A stretch of 41,796 nt of DNA from Acidobacteriota bacterium (GCA_016215215.1 JACRKW010000184.1:1-41796), one strand, 5' to 3'. Shown: positions 27,086 to 34,994, numbered from the stretch's first letter. Numbers and translations are program-made. The notes: generated from the sequence alone by a model not told the origin.

Positions 27086-28339
27086 TCAATTCAGGCGCAG
27101 ACGGTCCTGGCCGTCCCACGCGGTCATGTCGGAAAGCACGACCTTGTCGCCGATCTTCAGCCCCTCGAGGATTTCGACGGTCTGAACGGAGACTCGGCCG
27201 ATGCGGACCTGGATACGATTGGCCTCTTTGCCGTCAGGCGTCAGCCGGAAGAGACTGATCAGACTGTTCGGCTGGCCAAAAACCGGACGTTGAATAAAGA
27301 GGACATCGCTGAGGCGCTCGAGTTCTACCGTGCCCTCCACACTGAGGTCCGGCCGCGCGCCCTGCGGGAGCTTGTCCTCCAGGCGGATGTCGACTGTGAC
27401 GTTGCCGAGGACAGCGGCAGGATCGATGCGCGAAACCTTGCCAGCGATCACGCCGTTGTGGGTGTCCACCTGGGCGGCCTGGCCGATCATCACGTCCTTT
27501 GCTTGGGTTTCAGGGATCTTAATCTCGGCCTTGAGCCGTTCAGGTTGGGCTACCTTGGCCAGCGTGGCGCCGGCTACCAACCGCTGGCCCACCTCCACCG
27601 CCATCTGCTGAAGGACGCCATGCGTGCCTGCGCGCACCTTGAGTTGATCCACCTGCTCTTTCTTGAGGCGGTAAGCGGCGCGGAGCTTTTCGATTTGGAC
27701 CTGCTGGGACGCGATCTGGGCGTCGGCTGAGGCGCCACTGATGTCCAGGCGCTTCTTGTCGATTTCGAGGCGCTTGGACGACTCTTCGGCCGTGGCGCGG
27801 GAGAGCCGCACGTTGAGATCCGGGGTAAGCCCTTCCTTGCCCAGAGCCTCGTCGCGTTCTGACCGGAGCTTGGCCTGGACGAACTCGCTTTCCACACGGG
27901 CCACGGCCGAGCGGAGGTCGAGACGCGCGGTTTCCAGCTTGACCCTGAGGTCGGCGAGGTTCGCCTCCGCTGCCTTGACCTGCCAGCGGAGATCCTCGGC
28001 GTCCAGTTGGAGTTGAGGATTACTGAGGATGAGGATGACGGTGTCCTTCTTCACCAGCGCGCCGGGCCGGAGGATGATCTTCTCTACGCGCCCTTCGGTG
28101 AGCGCCGGGATGAGCAGGGTCTCCTCAGGGACCAAGGTGCCGAGGCCACGAACCTGGCGCAGCATGGGTCCGCGCTTGACGGTGTCGGTCCACAGTGTTC
28201 CAGACTCCACGGTGGGGGCGGCCGGCTTCAGCCTGGAAAGCGCCCAGGTGATGAGCGGGACTGCGGCGGCAACAATGCCAACCAGAATGGTGCGGCGGAT
28301 GATTTTCCGCTTCCGGGCTCCTTCTCGTGGGACGTCCAT
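27086..28339 (-). CDS. Membrane-fusion (HlyD/MacA-like) periplasmic adaptor
   Basis: 417-aa adaptor anchored by an N-terminal transmembrane helix (TILVGIVAAAVPLITWALS, about residues 17-35). A lipoyl half (GTLVPEETLLIPALTEGRVEKIILRPGALVKKD) is followed by a long coiled-coil hairpin rich in Lys, Glu and Arg (about 110-225), the second lipoyl half (VRAGTHGVLQQMAVEVGQRLVAGATLAKV) and a beta-barrel domain. It would link the inner-membrane pump to an outer-membrane channel; no TolC-like gene is nearby. ATG 28339 has GGGAG eight bases upstream. It is the first gene of the operon. Confidence 0.9.
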   Translation of the reverse strand: MDVPREGARKRKIIRRTILVGIVAAAVPLITWALSRLKPAAPTVESGTLWTDTVKRGPMLRQVRGLGTLVPEETLLIPALTEGRVEKIILRPGALVKKDTVILILSNPQLQLDAEDLRWQVKAAEANLADLRVKLETARLDLRSAVARVESEFVQAKLRSERDEALGKEGLTPDLNVRLSRATAEESSKRLEIDKKRLDISGASADAQIASQQVQIEKLRAAYRLKKEQVDQLKVRAGTHGVLQQMAVEVGQRLVAGATLAKVAQPERLKAEIKIPETQAKDVMIGQAAQVDTHNGVIAGKVSRIDPAAVLGNVTVDIRLEDKLPQGARPDLSVEGTVELERLSDVLFIQRPVFGQPNSLISLFRLTPDGKEANRIQVRIGRVSVQTVEILEGLKIGDKVVLSDMTAWDGQDRLRLN

Positions 28340-28357
28340 GTAATTCACTCCCTTTGG

Positions 28358-28374
28358 TGGCACGCGAAATGCCA
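28358..28374. repeat. Inverted repeat TGGCA-N7-TGCCA before the efflux operon
   Basis: A perfect five-base dyad lies between the putative -10 element and the start codon of the membrane-fusion gene. On the minus strand TGGCAT-N5-GTGCC also meets the GG-N10-GC rule of a sigma-54 promoter, but a start there would leave a leader lacking the Shine-Dalgarno sequence. An operator is the alternative. Confidence 0.4.
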
Positions 28375-28388
28375 TGCCCACGGGGTCA

Positions 28389-28394
28389 AGTATA
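28389..28394 (-). promoter_or_regulatory. Candidate -10 element of the efflux operon
   Basis: TATACT on the minus strand in an AT-rich stretch, about 50 bases before the ATG at 28339, leaving a leader with a Shine-Dalgarno site. The 17-base -35 position reads CTCAAC, a poor match. The same eleven bases TATACTTGACC occur at the recN promoter. Confidence 0.4.
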
Positions 28395-28434
28395 TCATTT
28401 GTTTTTAACAAGTTGAGAGAAATGCGCGGCCCCC

Positions 28435-28481
28435 GTCCGGACTCAAAGTGTCCGTTTCCGGACAGGCCTTGACCGGAAACG
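28435..28481. promoter_or_regulatory. Cluster of inverted repeats, candidate regulator sites
   Basis: GTCCGGAC (28435-28442) is a perfect palindrome. TGTCCG-TTTC-CGGACA (28449-28464) is a 16-base dyad of the size bound by NtrC-type dimers. CGTTTCCGG (28453-28461) and CCGGAAACG (28473-28481) form a nine-base inverted repeat around it. The cluster lies about 95-145 bases upstream of the membrane-fusion gene, a usual distance for enhancer sites. Assignment to the operon's own regulator is inference. Confidence 0.5.
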
Positions 28482-28573
28482 CGAAGATCCTCCCCACAAG
28501 CCGGCAGGAGAATCGGCCCAGTACCGGACTGAAAGGTTGTAGAACGGCAGGGGGATCGACGGCAACGAAGCGA

Positions 28574-28653
28574 GAGGAGAAACTGGAGTCAACAGAGAAA
28601 CATTTTTCTCCTCCTCCAAGCGGCCGGTCCTCACCTCCTCCGAAGACCGGCCG
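28574..28653. repeat. Nested hairpin-forming sequences in the 28340-28747 gap
   Basis: GAGAAA-CATT-TTTCTC (28595-28610) is a perfect hairpin; GAGGAGAAA (28574-28582) can compete for TTTCTCCTC (28605-28613). CGGCCGGTC (28621-28629) pairs with GACCGGCCG (28645-28653), nine base pairs with a 15-base loop. They lie downstream of the GGDEF-EAL gene on the minus strand and could end or protect its mRNA, but no T tract follows in that direction. The rest of the gap to 28747 shows no gene. Confidence 0.45.
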
Positions 28654-28747
28654 ATTTACTTTTGGCGGGCAAGTCAGCGGCATCACCCCTCCGCCGAACG
28701 CGCTCCTGGTCTGGAGAGGGGGAAGCCTTCTTTCCCGCCCGGCGCGG

Positions 28748-30106
28748 TCAGAAAGTTGAGGGGTTTGGCGAGTGGAAGGGCTCGCTGAGACGCGCAGGAT
28801 CCGCAAGCAACCGGGCGACCTCGGCATTGGTGAGGGGCGCCCCGAAGAGAAAGCCCTGCACCAGGTCGCAGCGCGCCGCCCGGACCAACTCGAGCTCATC
28901 TATGGTTTCCACACCTTCGGCGACCACCTGGAGGCCGCGATGGTGCGCCAGCACCGTGATGGTGTGAACCACGGGTAGGCTGCCAGCGGGAACGGTGATC
29001 TGGCTGACAAAGGTCCGGTCGATCTTGACCACGTCCAGCGGCAAGCGGTGCAGGTAGGTGAGCGGGGAGCAACCGACTCCAAAGTCGTCGATGGCGATTC
29101 GGATGCCTTGTGCGCGGAGCTGGGCCATGTGGAGAGCGGATTCCTCCATGTCGCGAAGCAGTGAGCCCTCGGTGATCTCGAGTTCGATGCAACCGCCGTC
29201 GGTGCCGGTGGAGTCGAGGATCCCGATGACGCGCTCGACGAAGCCGGCGCTGGCGAACTGCACGGGCGACACGTTCAGGGCGATGCGCGGCGGTTGCAGG
29301 CCGGCGGCGCGCCACGCGACAATCTGGCGGCAGGCGGCGTCGATGACCCACTCGCCGATCGGCAGGATGTCGCCGGTCTCTTCGGCGAGGCGGATGAAGC
29401 TGTCCGGTTCGATGCGGCCGAGGTCGGGATGGTCCCACACCAGCAAAGCCTCGAGCCCTTGCAGCACGCCTTCACGGTCCACCTGAGGTTGATAGCGGAG
29501 GCTGAACTGCTCCTTTGCCAGGGCGAGCCGGAGGGCGTTTTCCAGGCGATAGCGCTCTTCAGGTCGAAACGCGGGGTCCAGTCCGGCGTGCTCCACGGCG
29601 CTGCCCCCGCGGCTCTTGGCGCGGTGCATCGCAGCCGCGGCGCGGCGGGTGAGCGATGCGCCACAGGCGCCGTCACGCGGGAAAATCGCCAGGCCGATGC
29701 TTGCGGAGAGGAAGATGTCCCGGTTCATTACCTGGACGGGTTGCTCAAAGGATGCAGTGATGGCGGCGGTGTGCAGTAAAGCGGCGTGCTCATCACAACC
29801 GGGAAAGTGCAGGGCAAACTCGTCTCCGCCCAGCCGGCTGACCGCGGCGCCATTCAGCGCGAACCCCGCGAGCACATGAGCGATCGCCCGCAGAGCGCAA
29901 TCGCCGGCCCCGTAGCCGAGCAGATCGTTGACGTTCTGGAACCGGTCGAGTCCGATGACAATGACCGCAAATTGATTGCCCCGGCTGGCGGTGATGGATT
30001 TGTCCAGCAGCGCCTCGAAAGCTCCTCCGCGCATCAGGCCGGTGAGGGCGTCGACTGGTGCATCGTGTTCAGACCGGCCCATCGGTGATGGTGCGGGGGC
30101 AGCCAT
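28748..30106 (-). CDS. Cyclic-di-GMP turnover protein, GGDEF-EAL
   Basis: 452-aa cytosolic protein with no transmembrane or sensor domain. It starts with the helix DALTGLMRGGAFEALL; the GGDEF motif is intact (RLGGDEFALHF, 93-97), but the inhibitory RxxD site before it is absent. The EAL domain has EALLVW (219-224) and the catalytic blocks ELEITEGSLL, IDDFGVGCSPLTYLHRLPLDVVKID, AEGVET and QGFLFGAPL. Both c-di-GMP synthesis and hydrolysis are possible; the well-kept metal ligands favour a working phosphodiesterase. ATG 30106 was chosen since longer frames lack domain residues. It is 86 bases from the amidase stop. Confidence 0.9.
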   Translation of the reverse strand: MAAPAPSPMGRSEHDAPVDALTGLMRGGAFEALLDKSITASRGNQFAVIVIGLDRFQNVNDLLGYGAGDCALRAIAHVLAGFALNGAAVSRLGGDEFALHFPGCDEHAALLHTAAITASFEQPVQVMNRDIFLSASIGLAIFPRDGACGASLTRRAAAAMHRAKSRGGSAVEHAGLDPAFRPEERYRLENALRLALAKEQFSLRYQPQVDREGVLQGLEALLVWDHPDLGRIEPDSFIRLAEETGDILPIGEWVIDAACRQIVAWRAAGLQPPRIALNVSPVQFASAGFVERVIGILDSTGTDGGCIELEITEGSLLRDMEESALHMAQLRAQGIRIAIDDFGVGCSPLTYLHRLPLDVVKIDRTFVSQITVPAGSLPVVHTITVLAHHRGLQVVAEGVETIDELELVRAARCDLVQGFLFGAPLTNAEVARLLADPARLSEPFHSPNPSTF

Positions 30107-30192
30107 GCAACCATCTTGATGAAGATCGTCATGGATTTCTACATCGAACCGGGTAACAATCGCCTGGAATCGGCCTATCCCTGCCAGTACCA

Positions 30193-31620
30193 TCAGGCCT
30201 GCGGCCGGCGTGTATGCCACGTGGTCGCGGCCTGGAAAGCGAGCCCGAGTTTGAGCAGCGTGTTCTCGGAGTATGGTCTCCCGACCAATGAAATCGACAC
30301 CGGCAAACCATTGGCGAAGCCGCAGGGAAGAACCAGCGCCGGAAGACCGGCGAGGTTGCCTGCAGGGACCAGCGCGCGCAAGCCCCCGGCAGTACCCTTG
30401 GTACTGGGCCCTGCGGGCCGGTCGAGGGCCTCAGTGAGACCGGGCGCTATGGAGAACCGGGCGGGGGAGACCAGCACATCGAAGTTGGAGAAGAGAGTAG
30501 TCAGCGACTGCTGAACTAGGCGGCGAATGCGCATGGCCTGGAGGTAGGCGGATGCCGGAATGGTGCGGCCGGCGCGGAGGCCGGCAGTCTGCCGGCGGGC
30601 AGCGGGCTGGTCGGCGCGCCCGCTCTGGATCTGGTCGGCGAAGACCGTGGAACCTTCCGCGGAGATGATAGTGGAGGCCAGGGCCGAGTAAGGGAACTCC
30701 GGCAGTTCGGCCGCGGACATTTGAGGTGTGATTTGGCGAATGGCCTCGAGCGCGGCCTGAAGAGGCGCGCGCAGAGGCGCATCGGCGTGGACGTCAAAGT
30801 CGGCCTGGGCATAACCGACTCTGAGGCCGGCCAGAGGCGGGGTGAGGTCGGGCGCGAAGCGGAAGCTCTTGCCGGAGGAGCCGGGGTCGGTGGAATCGCC
30901 ACCGGAGATGGCCTGAAGGATGTGGCCGCAGTCCTCGGCCGAGCGCGCGATGGGCCCGATCTTGTCCATGGTCCAGGCCAGAGCCATGGCGCCAGAGCGG
31001 GAAACCAAACCGTAGGTGGGACGGAGTCCGGTAACCCCGCAGAAGGCGCAGGGGGTGACGATGGAGCCGTTGGTTTCAGAGCCGAGAGCGTACGGAACCA
31101 GGCCTGCAGCGACGGCGGCAGCGGAGCCGGAAGAAGAGCCGCCGGACCACCTGGCCCGGTCCCAAGGATTGAGCCCGGGGCCGTTCACGGAGGCGGACGG
31201 GTAGCGATACCCTCCGCCGCCGGCCAGTTCCACCATGGCGAGCTTGCCGATGAGGAGAGCGCCGTTCTTCTGAAGCTTGCGAATGACGGCGGCATCCTCT
31301 TCGAAGACCTGTCCAGCGAAGGGCGCCGCGCCCCAGGCGGTGGGCCGGCGGGCGGTTGCGAGCAGGTCTTTGACCGCGTAGGGGACGCCCTGGAGCGGTC
31401 CTCGCGTGCGCCCGCGCTTGAGTTCCTTGTCGACTTTCTTCGCCTGGACAAGCGCATCCTCCCGGAGCGAAAGGGCCAGCGCGTTGAACCGTGGGCCGAG
31501 CTTCTCCAGACGTTCGGCGAAGGTCCGCGCCAGTTCGAGAGCCGAGAATTCCTTCGCCACCAGGCGGCCGTTGAGCTGGACGGCAGTGGAGAAGAAGAGA
31601 TCTTCAGAGAAGTCTGGCAT
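30193..31620 (-). CDS. Amidase, amidase signature family
   Basis: 475-aa hydrolase with the Ser-cisSer-Lys triad: Lys84 (YAVKDLLA), cis-Ser near 163 (GGSSSGSAAAVAAG) and nucleophile Ser186 (GSETNGSIVTP). The GatA-like body continues with GVTGLRPTYGLVSRSGAM and DKIGPIARSAEDC. GatA proper is unlikely, as no gatB/gatC is near and the C-terminus differs. It may hydrolyse a small amide or an amide bond in a peptide. ATG 31620 is given; TTG 31632 would overlap the stop of the small Tat-leader gene (TTGA) and adds four residues. Neither has a strong Shine-Dalgarno sequence, so coupling to the gene upstream is likely. Confidence 0.88.
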   Translation of the reverse strand: MPDFSEDLFFSTAVQLNGRLVAKEFSALELARTFAERLEKLGPRFNALALSLREDALVQAKKVDKELKRGRTRGPLQGVPYAVKDLLATARRPTAWGAAPFAGQVFEEDAAVIRKLQKNGALLIGKLAMVELAGGGGYRYPSASVNGPGLNPWDRARWSGGSSSGSAAAVAAGLVPYALGSETNGSIVTPCAFCGVTGLRPTYGLVSRSGAMALAWTMDKIGPIARSAEDCGHILQAISGGDSTDPGSSGKSFRFAPDLTPPLAGLRVGYAQADFDVHADAPLRAPLQAALEAIRQITPQMSAAELPEFPYSALASTIISAEGSTVFADQIQSGRADQPAARRQTAGLRAGRTIPASAYLQAMRIRRLVQQSLTTLFSNFDVLVSPARFSIAPGLTEALDRPAGPSTKGTAGGLRALVPAGNLAGLPALVLPCGFANGLPVSISLVGRPYSENTLLKLGLAFQAATTWHTRRPQA

Positions 31621-31628
31621 GGCAGTGC

Positions 31629-31832
31629 TCAAGGCTTGAACTGGAAGGCGGGTTCCAAGTCGCGCGGAACCGGGACCTTGGAAACGGCCTCGAGATTGCG
31701 AGCCAAAGCTTGCGCGGCGGCGGCCTGTTCGCTTTGAGGCGCAGGAGCGGGCTGTGCCCGGAGGACTGCTGCGGGGGCGACCGAGAACAGTGCGGCGAGA
31801 GACCGGCGGGATAGGGCAGGTTTGTCCGGCAT
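31629..31832 (-). CDS. Small Tat-leader protein coupled to the amidase
   Basis: 67 aa. MPDKPALSRRSLAALFSVAPAAV contains an RRSLAALF Tat-type core; cleavage is likely near LRAQ. The mature part of about 40 residues is helical, ending VPRDLEPAFQFKP. The ATG shares one base with the AroDE stop (TGATG), and its end abuts the amidase start, so it is translated in series with both. From memory, similar tails (EPAFxFKP) occur in small proteins beside amidases in related genomes; this needs a search. Function unknown, possibly an export or stability partner of the amidase. Confidence 0.65.
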   Translation of the reverse strand: MPDKPALSRRSLAALFSVAPAAVLRAQPAPAPQSEQAAAAQALARNLEAVSKVPVPRDLEPAFQFKP

Positions 31833-33394
31833 CAGTGGGAGGCCCTGAGTGTGTTGTTCGGAGCGTGGTTGATCAAGTTGGAGAGCGCCTGCTGTTCGGC
31901 GATGGCTTCCAGTGCGGCGCGTTCCATGACGGGCTTGGGCGCGGACTCGCCGGTAAAGATGTGAAACTGGCGGGCCGCCTGTTCGAGAAACATCTCGAGG
32001 CCGTGGATTACGGCCTTACCCTGCTCGGCCGCACGGCGCAGCAACACCGTCTCCTGGGGCGTGTACACAAGATCGAAGACGAGACTGGCGGGGATGACGT
32101 CTTCGAAAAAGCAGGCCTGGTTGTGGGGCCACATGCCGAGAGGAGTGGCATGAACCAGGGCGTCGAAGTGCCTCTGGACGGCCTGCTCAGGCATGAGGGG
32201 TTCGGCGGAGCAGATCTTGGCCAGGGCGCGGACGCGGTCCGGATTGCGGCCTGTGATGGCCAGGCGGGCGCCGGCGGCGGCCAGGGTGAAGGCTGCCGAC
32301 CGGGCAGAACCGCCGTTGCCGACGATCAGGATGGAGGACTTGCCGATGCGCAGGCGCTTTTCCAGCGGGACGCGGATGCCGTCGGCATCGGTATTGGCGC
32401 CGCGCCACTTGCCGGCGCTCTTATAAACCGTGTTGACCGCGCCGATGCGCCTGGAAAGCGGATCGATAGTGTCGAGATAGCGAATCACCCGCTGTTTGTG
32501 CGGGATGGTGACGCTGAAGGCCGAGAGCGGCAGTTTGTCGGCCAGCGTGAAGAAGTCCTTCAACTGGAGCGGCGAAACGAGAAAGGGGATGTAGATGCCG
32601 GCGAAGCGGCGGGCCTGGAGCGCACGATTGTGGACGGCTGGAGAGATAGAGTGGCGCACAGGGTCGGCGATGACGCCAAAGATCTTTGGCTGCTTGACGA
32701 CTTTGTCCAGGCGGTAGAGGTGCCGCAAAGTACGGGCGGAGACCTGGCCGGCGGCGGTGCCTTCGGCGGCCGACGGCGCGGCATAGGTGGTGAAGCCGCC
32801 CATGATGGTGCACAGCACGCGGGAGGGGAACCCGGTCTCCGACATGGCCAGCAGAATGAGCGGAACCTTGGGGTAGGTCTTGGCCAGCGACAATATGCGG
32901 TAGTTATCCGAAGGCTTGCGCGCCGTAGTGACGATCTTGTAGGCGGCTGCCGGGACCTTCAACATGCGGCGCATGATGGGGTCCATGGCGGGCGTGCCGT
33001 CGAAGTTGTGGTAGCTGACGATGACCTGGGCACGGTTCTCAAGCAGGTCCAGGCGGGCGACCGGCGATTCGGCGCTCTCGATTTCCACGTCGACGGCCTG
33101 CGCGCCGGCGTCGATCGCCGCGGCCAGAATGCGGAACTCCTCGTCGATACTGCCGTTAAAGCGGCCGTGATTCTGGTGGCGGCGGCAGGTGGCGAGAACG
33201 TGCGCGTCGGGGTAGAGGCGGAGAAACTCGCGAATGACGGCGAGGCCCTCCTCGGGCTTGGGGAGATAGTCGAGGCGGAACTCCAGAAACCGTTCGCCGG
33301 AGTCTGCCTCGCGGCGGGCCTGTTCCATCAACCGGTGCGCGTCGGGAAGGCCGAGCGCGATGCAGATTCGCGAGAGAGGTGAGTTGGACTGCAT
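31832..33394 (-). CDS. aroDE: Bifunctional 3-dehydroquinate dehydratase/shikimate dehydrogenase
   Basis: 520-aa fusion carrying steps three and four of the shikimate pathway. Residues 8-225 are type I dehydroquinase: EFRLDYL, His129 (VIVSYHNF) and Schiff-base Lys153 (AAYKIVTTA). Residues 235-505 are shikimate dehydrogenase: FGVIADPVRHSISP, Lys300 (SVTIPHK), Asp336 (GANTDADG) and the NADP motif GNGGSARSAAF. Both active sites look intact. The same order is found in plants and some bacteria. It sits 23 bases after the DeoC-like gene and is coupled to the small Tat-leader gene downstream. Confidence 0.95.
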   Translation of the reverse strand: MQSNSPLSRICIALGLPDAHRLMEQARREADSGERFLEFRLDYLPKPEEGLAVIREFLRLYPDAHVLATCRRHQNHGRFNGSIDEEFRILAAAIDAGAQAVDVEIESAESPVARLDLLENRAQVIVSYHNFDGTPAMDPIMRRMLKVPAAAYKIVTTARKPSDNYRILSLAKTYPKVPLILLAMSETGFPSRVLCTIMGGFTTYAAPSAAEGTAAGQVSARTLRHLYRLDKVVKQPKIFGVIADPVRHSISPAVHNRALQARRFAGIYIPFLVSPLQLKDFFTLADKLPLSAFSVTIPHKQRVIRYLDTIDPLSRRIGAVNTVYKSAGKWRGANTDADGIRVPLEKRLRIGKSSILIVGNGGSARSAAFTLAAAGARLAITGRNPDRVRALAKICSAEPLMPEQAVQRHFDALVHATPLGMWPHNQACFFEDVIPASLVFDLVYTPQETVLLRRAAEQGKAVIHGLEMFLEQAARQFHIFTGESAPKPVMERAALEAIAEQQALSNLINHAPNNTLRASH

Positions 33395-33417
33395 CTACCT
33401 GTGGAAACCTGAGGATA

Positions 33418-34167
33418 TCACTTTGAATGGCTGCCGCCGGAGTCCGCCGCGGCGGCTTCGGCGGCGAGCCGGACTCCCCACTGGTCGACAATAGCGGCGG
33501 CGTACGGCGAGGAGAGGCGTGCGGCGCCGAGCGAGTAGGCCGAAAGAGCGCCGTCGAGAGTCTCGACGCCACCCGCGGCTTCGATGCCGCAAACATCCTT
33601 GAGGATGCGCGCCATCAGCGAGAGATCCCCGGGCGACCAGCCTGATGGGCCGAAACCGGTGGAGGTCGCGACAAGATCGGCCTCGCAGCGTTTGCAGATC
33701 TTGAGAGCGATGACCTTGATGTCTTCGGCCAGGTAGCAGCTCTCCAGAATGGCCTTGAACCGCGCGCCGGATTCGTGGCAGGCACGGGCGGCCTGCAGCA
33801 CCTCCATCTCCACGTGCTGGAACTGCCGCGAAAGCAGCTTGCCCGTGTTGAGGACCAGGCCGATCTCGCGGGCGCCGCGGCGGATGAGATCGCGGACCTC
33901 ATATACCTTCACCGCGGTTGTGGAGCAGCCATGAGGAAAACCGCAAGTGGCGGCGAGAGCGACGGTTGAGCCCTCCAGCATGCGGGCGGCGAGCTCGACG
34001 TCGGTGGGGCGCACCGTGACGGCCGCGATGCAACGGCCCACCGCCGCGCGGCAGCCGGAGGCGATGCCTTCGTCGGTGAGGTCCGGACCAAGCAGGGAGT
34101 AGTTGAAAAGCGCGGCCAAGGCTTGCGGCGAGGTCAACGGCGGGCGGGCTTCAGGGGCTGGATCCAT
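33418..34167 (-). CDS. DeoC-family protein lacking the catalytic residues
   Basis: 249-aa homologue of 2-deoxyribose-5-phosphate aldolase. The fold markers are clear: CGFPHGCSTTAVKVYEVRDLI, RRGAREIGLVLNTG, ARFKAILESCYL, ADLVATSTGFGPSG, GIEAAGGVETLDGAL. But the Schiff-base lysine of the KTSTG motif is Ala167, the second active-site lysine of the K-x-AGG block is Glu196, and the acidic residue of the E-x-D motif is Gly103. It should not work as a classical aldolase. The frame is intact, so it is more likely a repurposed protein than a pseudogene. ATG 34167 overlaps the CBM9-like gene by 34 bases; TTG 34137 (TTGA overlap) is an alternative. Confidence 0.85.
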   Translation of the reverse strand: MDPAPEARPPLTSPQALAALFNYSLLGPDLTDEGIASGCRAAVGRCIAAVTVRPTDVELAARMLEGSTVALAATCGFPHGCSTTAVKVYEVRDLIRRGAREIGLVLNTGKLLSRQFQHVEMEVLQAARACHESGARFKAILESCYLAEDIKVIALKICKRCEADLVATSTGFGPSGWSPGDLSLMARILKDVCGIEAAGGVETLDGALSAYSLGAARLSSPYAAAIVDQWGVRLAAEAAAADSGGSHSK

Positions 34168-34994
34168 AGCGTTCCCCAATATCGTACCCGTGTGGCGTGG
34201 TCCTTTGTTCCGGCAAACCACATCTCATGATGGAAGTTGCCGAAGTTGCCGCGGCCTTTTTCCGGTTCGTCGAGGTCGCCGGCGGCGATGTTGAGTCCGA
34301 CAGCCCGGCCGCCTTGGGCGGGATCGATGAACCGCCCGGGGGCGAACTCCAGGCAGGGATTGAATGAGATCGCCCACTCGATCACGTAGCCGTGGCCGCC
34401 CGCGAGAGGCCTGGCGACGGCCTCCATGGCGCGTGACTCGATCCACCGGCGATAGGTATTCCAGGCGGACTGGCTGCTGCGCGGCTCGCCCTCCATCAGG
34501 CCACCCGTGCCGATTCCTCCGAGCCGGGACTTGGTGAGGTTGGCGACCATCTGCCAGGAGGACGCGTTCCCAGCCGCGTAGGCATCCTTGGCGGCGGGTC
34601 CGCCTGCGTGGATCAGGATCTCAAATTCATCGCCAAACCACGGCCAGCCCGCGCGGGTGAGTTCATGGGCGCGCGGGTTGTTGGGCGGAAGCCAGCGCGG
34701 CGTGTCGATGCCGTAGAGCACGTCGTCGTGGACCAGGAACGCGAAGTAGAGACGTTGGCCGTCATGCTTGACGTATCCGGTGAACGACAGGTCCCGCGGA
34801 TCGCGCACCGGGGAGAATTGCGCCAGCCAGCCCTGCGGGCCGTGGAAGACGGACGCGTCATCCCACTCGCCCGGCGAGATCATGCCGTCCAGCTTGGGCG
34901 TGGCTCCAGGGGGCGCATCGAGGCGGCGGGGAAAATCACCGGCCACGAGTGTGGCCGCGATCAACAACGGCACTGCGGCGAACGGCCGCGGCAT
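34134..34994 (-). CDS. Secreted CBM9-like (DOMON-type) domain protein
   Basis: 286-aa exported protein. Signal peptide about residues 1-19 (MPRPFAAVPLLIAATLVAG). The rest is one carbohydrate-binding-family-9-like domain: PKLDGMISPGEWDDA, LYFAFLVHDDVLYGID, GWPWFGDEFEILI, GYVIEWAISF, GRAVGLNIAAGDLD. Such domains bind sugars or haem, or lie beside glycoside-processing enzymes; here no enzyme is attached. It starts 12 bases after cpoB with AGGAA before the ATG, so it is probably transcribed with the Tol-Pal genes. Confidence 0.78.
   Translation of the reverse strand: MPRPFAAVPLLIAATLVAGDFPRRLDAPPGATPKLDGMISPGEWDDASVFHGPQGWLAQFSPVRDPRDLSFTGYVKHDGQRLYFAFLVHDDVLYGIDTPRWLPPNNPRAHELTRAGWPWFGDEFEILIHAGGPAAKDAYAAGNASSWQMVANLTKSRLGGIGTGGLMEGEPRSSQSAWNTYRRWIESRAMEAVARPLAGGHGYVIEWAISFNPCLEFAPGRFIDPAQGGRAVGLNIAAGDLDEPEKGRGNFGNFHHEMWFAGTKDHATRVRYWGTLWIQPLKPARR

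Noticed and set aside
28358-28374. Sigma-54 -24/-12 promoter for the efflux operon
   Set aside because: GG-N10-GC fits, but the -12 box is weak and the start would remove the Shine-Dalgarno site; kept only as an inverted repeat.
28405-28899. 164-aa minus-strand frame covering the regulatory gap
   Set aside because: It overlaps the end of the GGDEF-EAL gene in another frame and has no homology or ribosome binding site.
31754-33382. 542-aa open frame on the plus strand
   Set aside because: Antisense shadow of AroDE, which has complete motifs for both enzymes.
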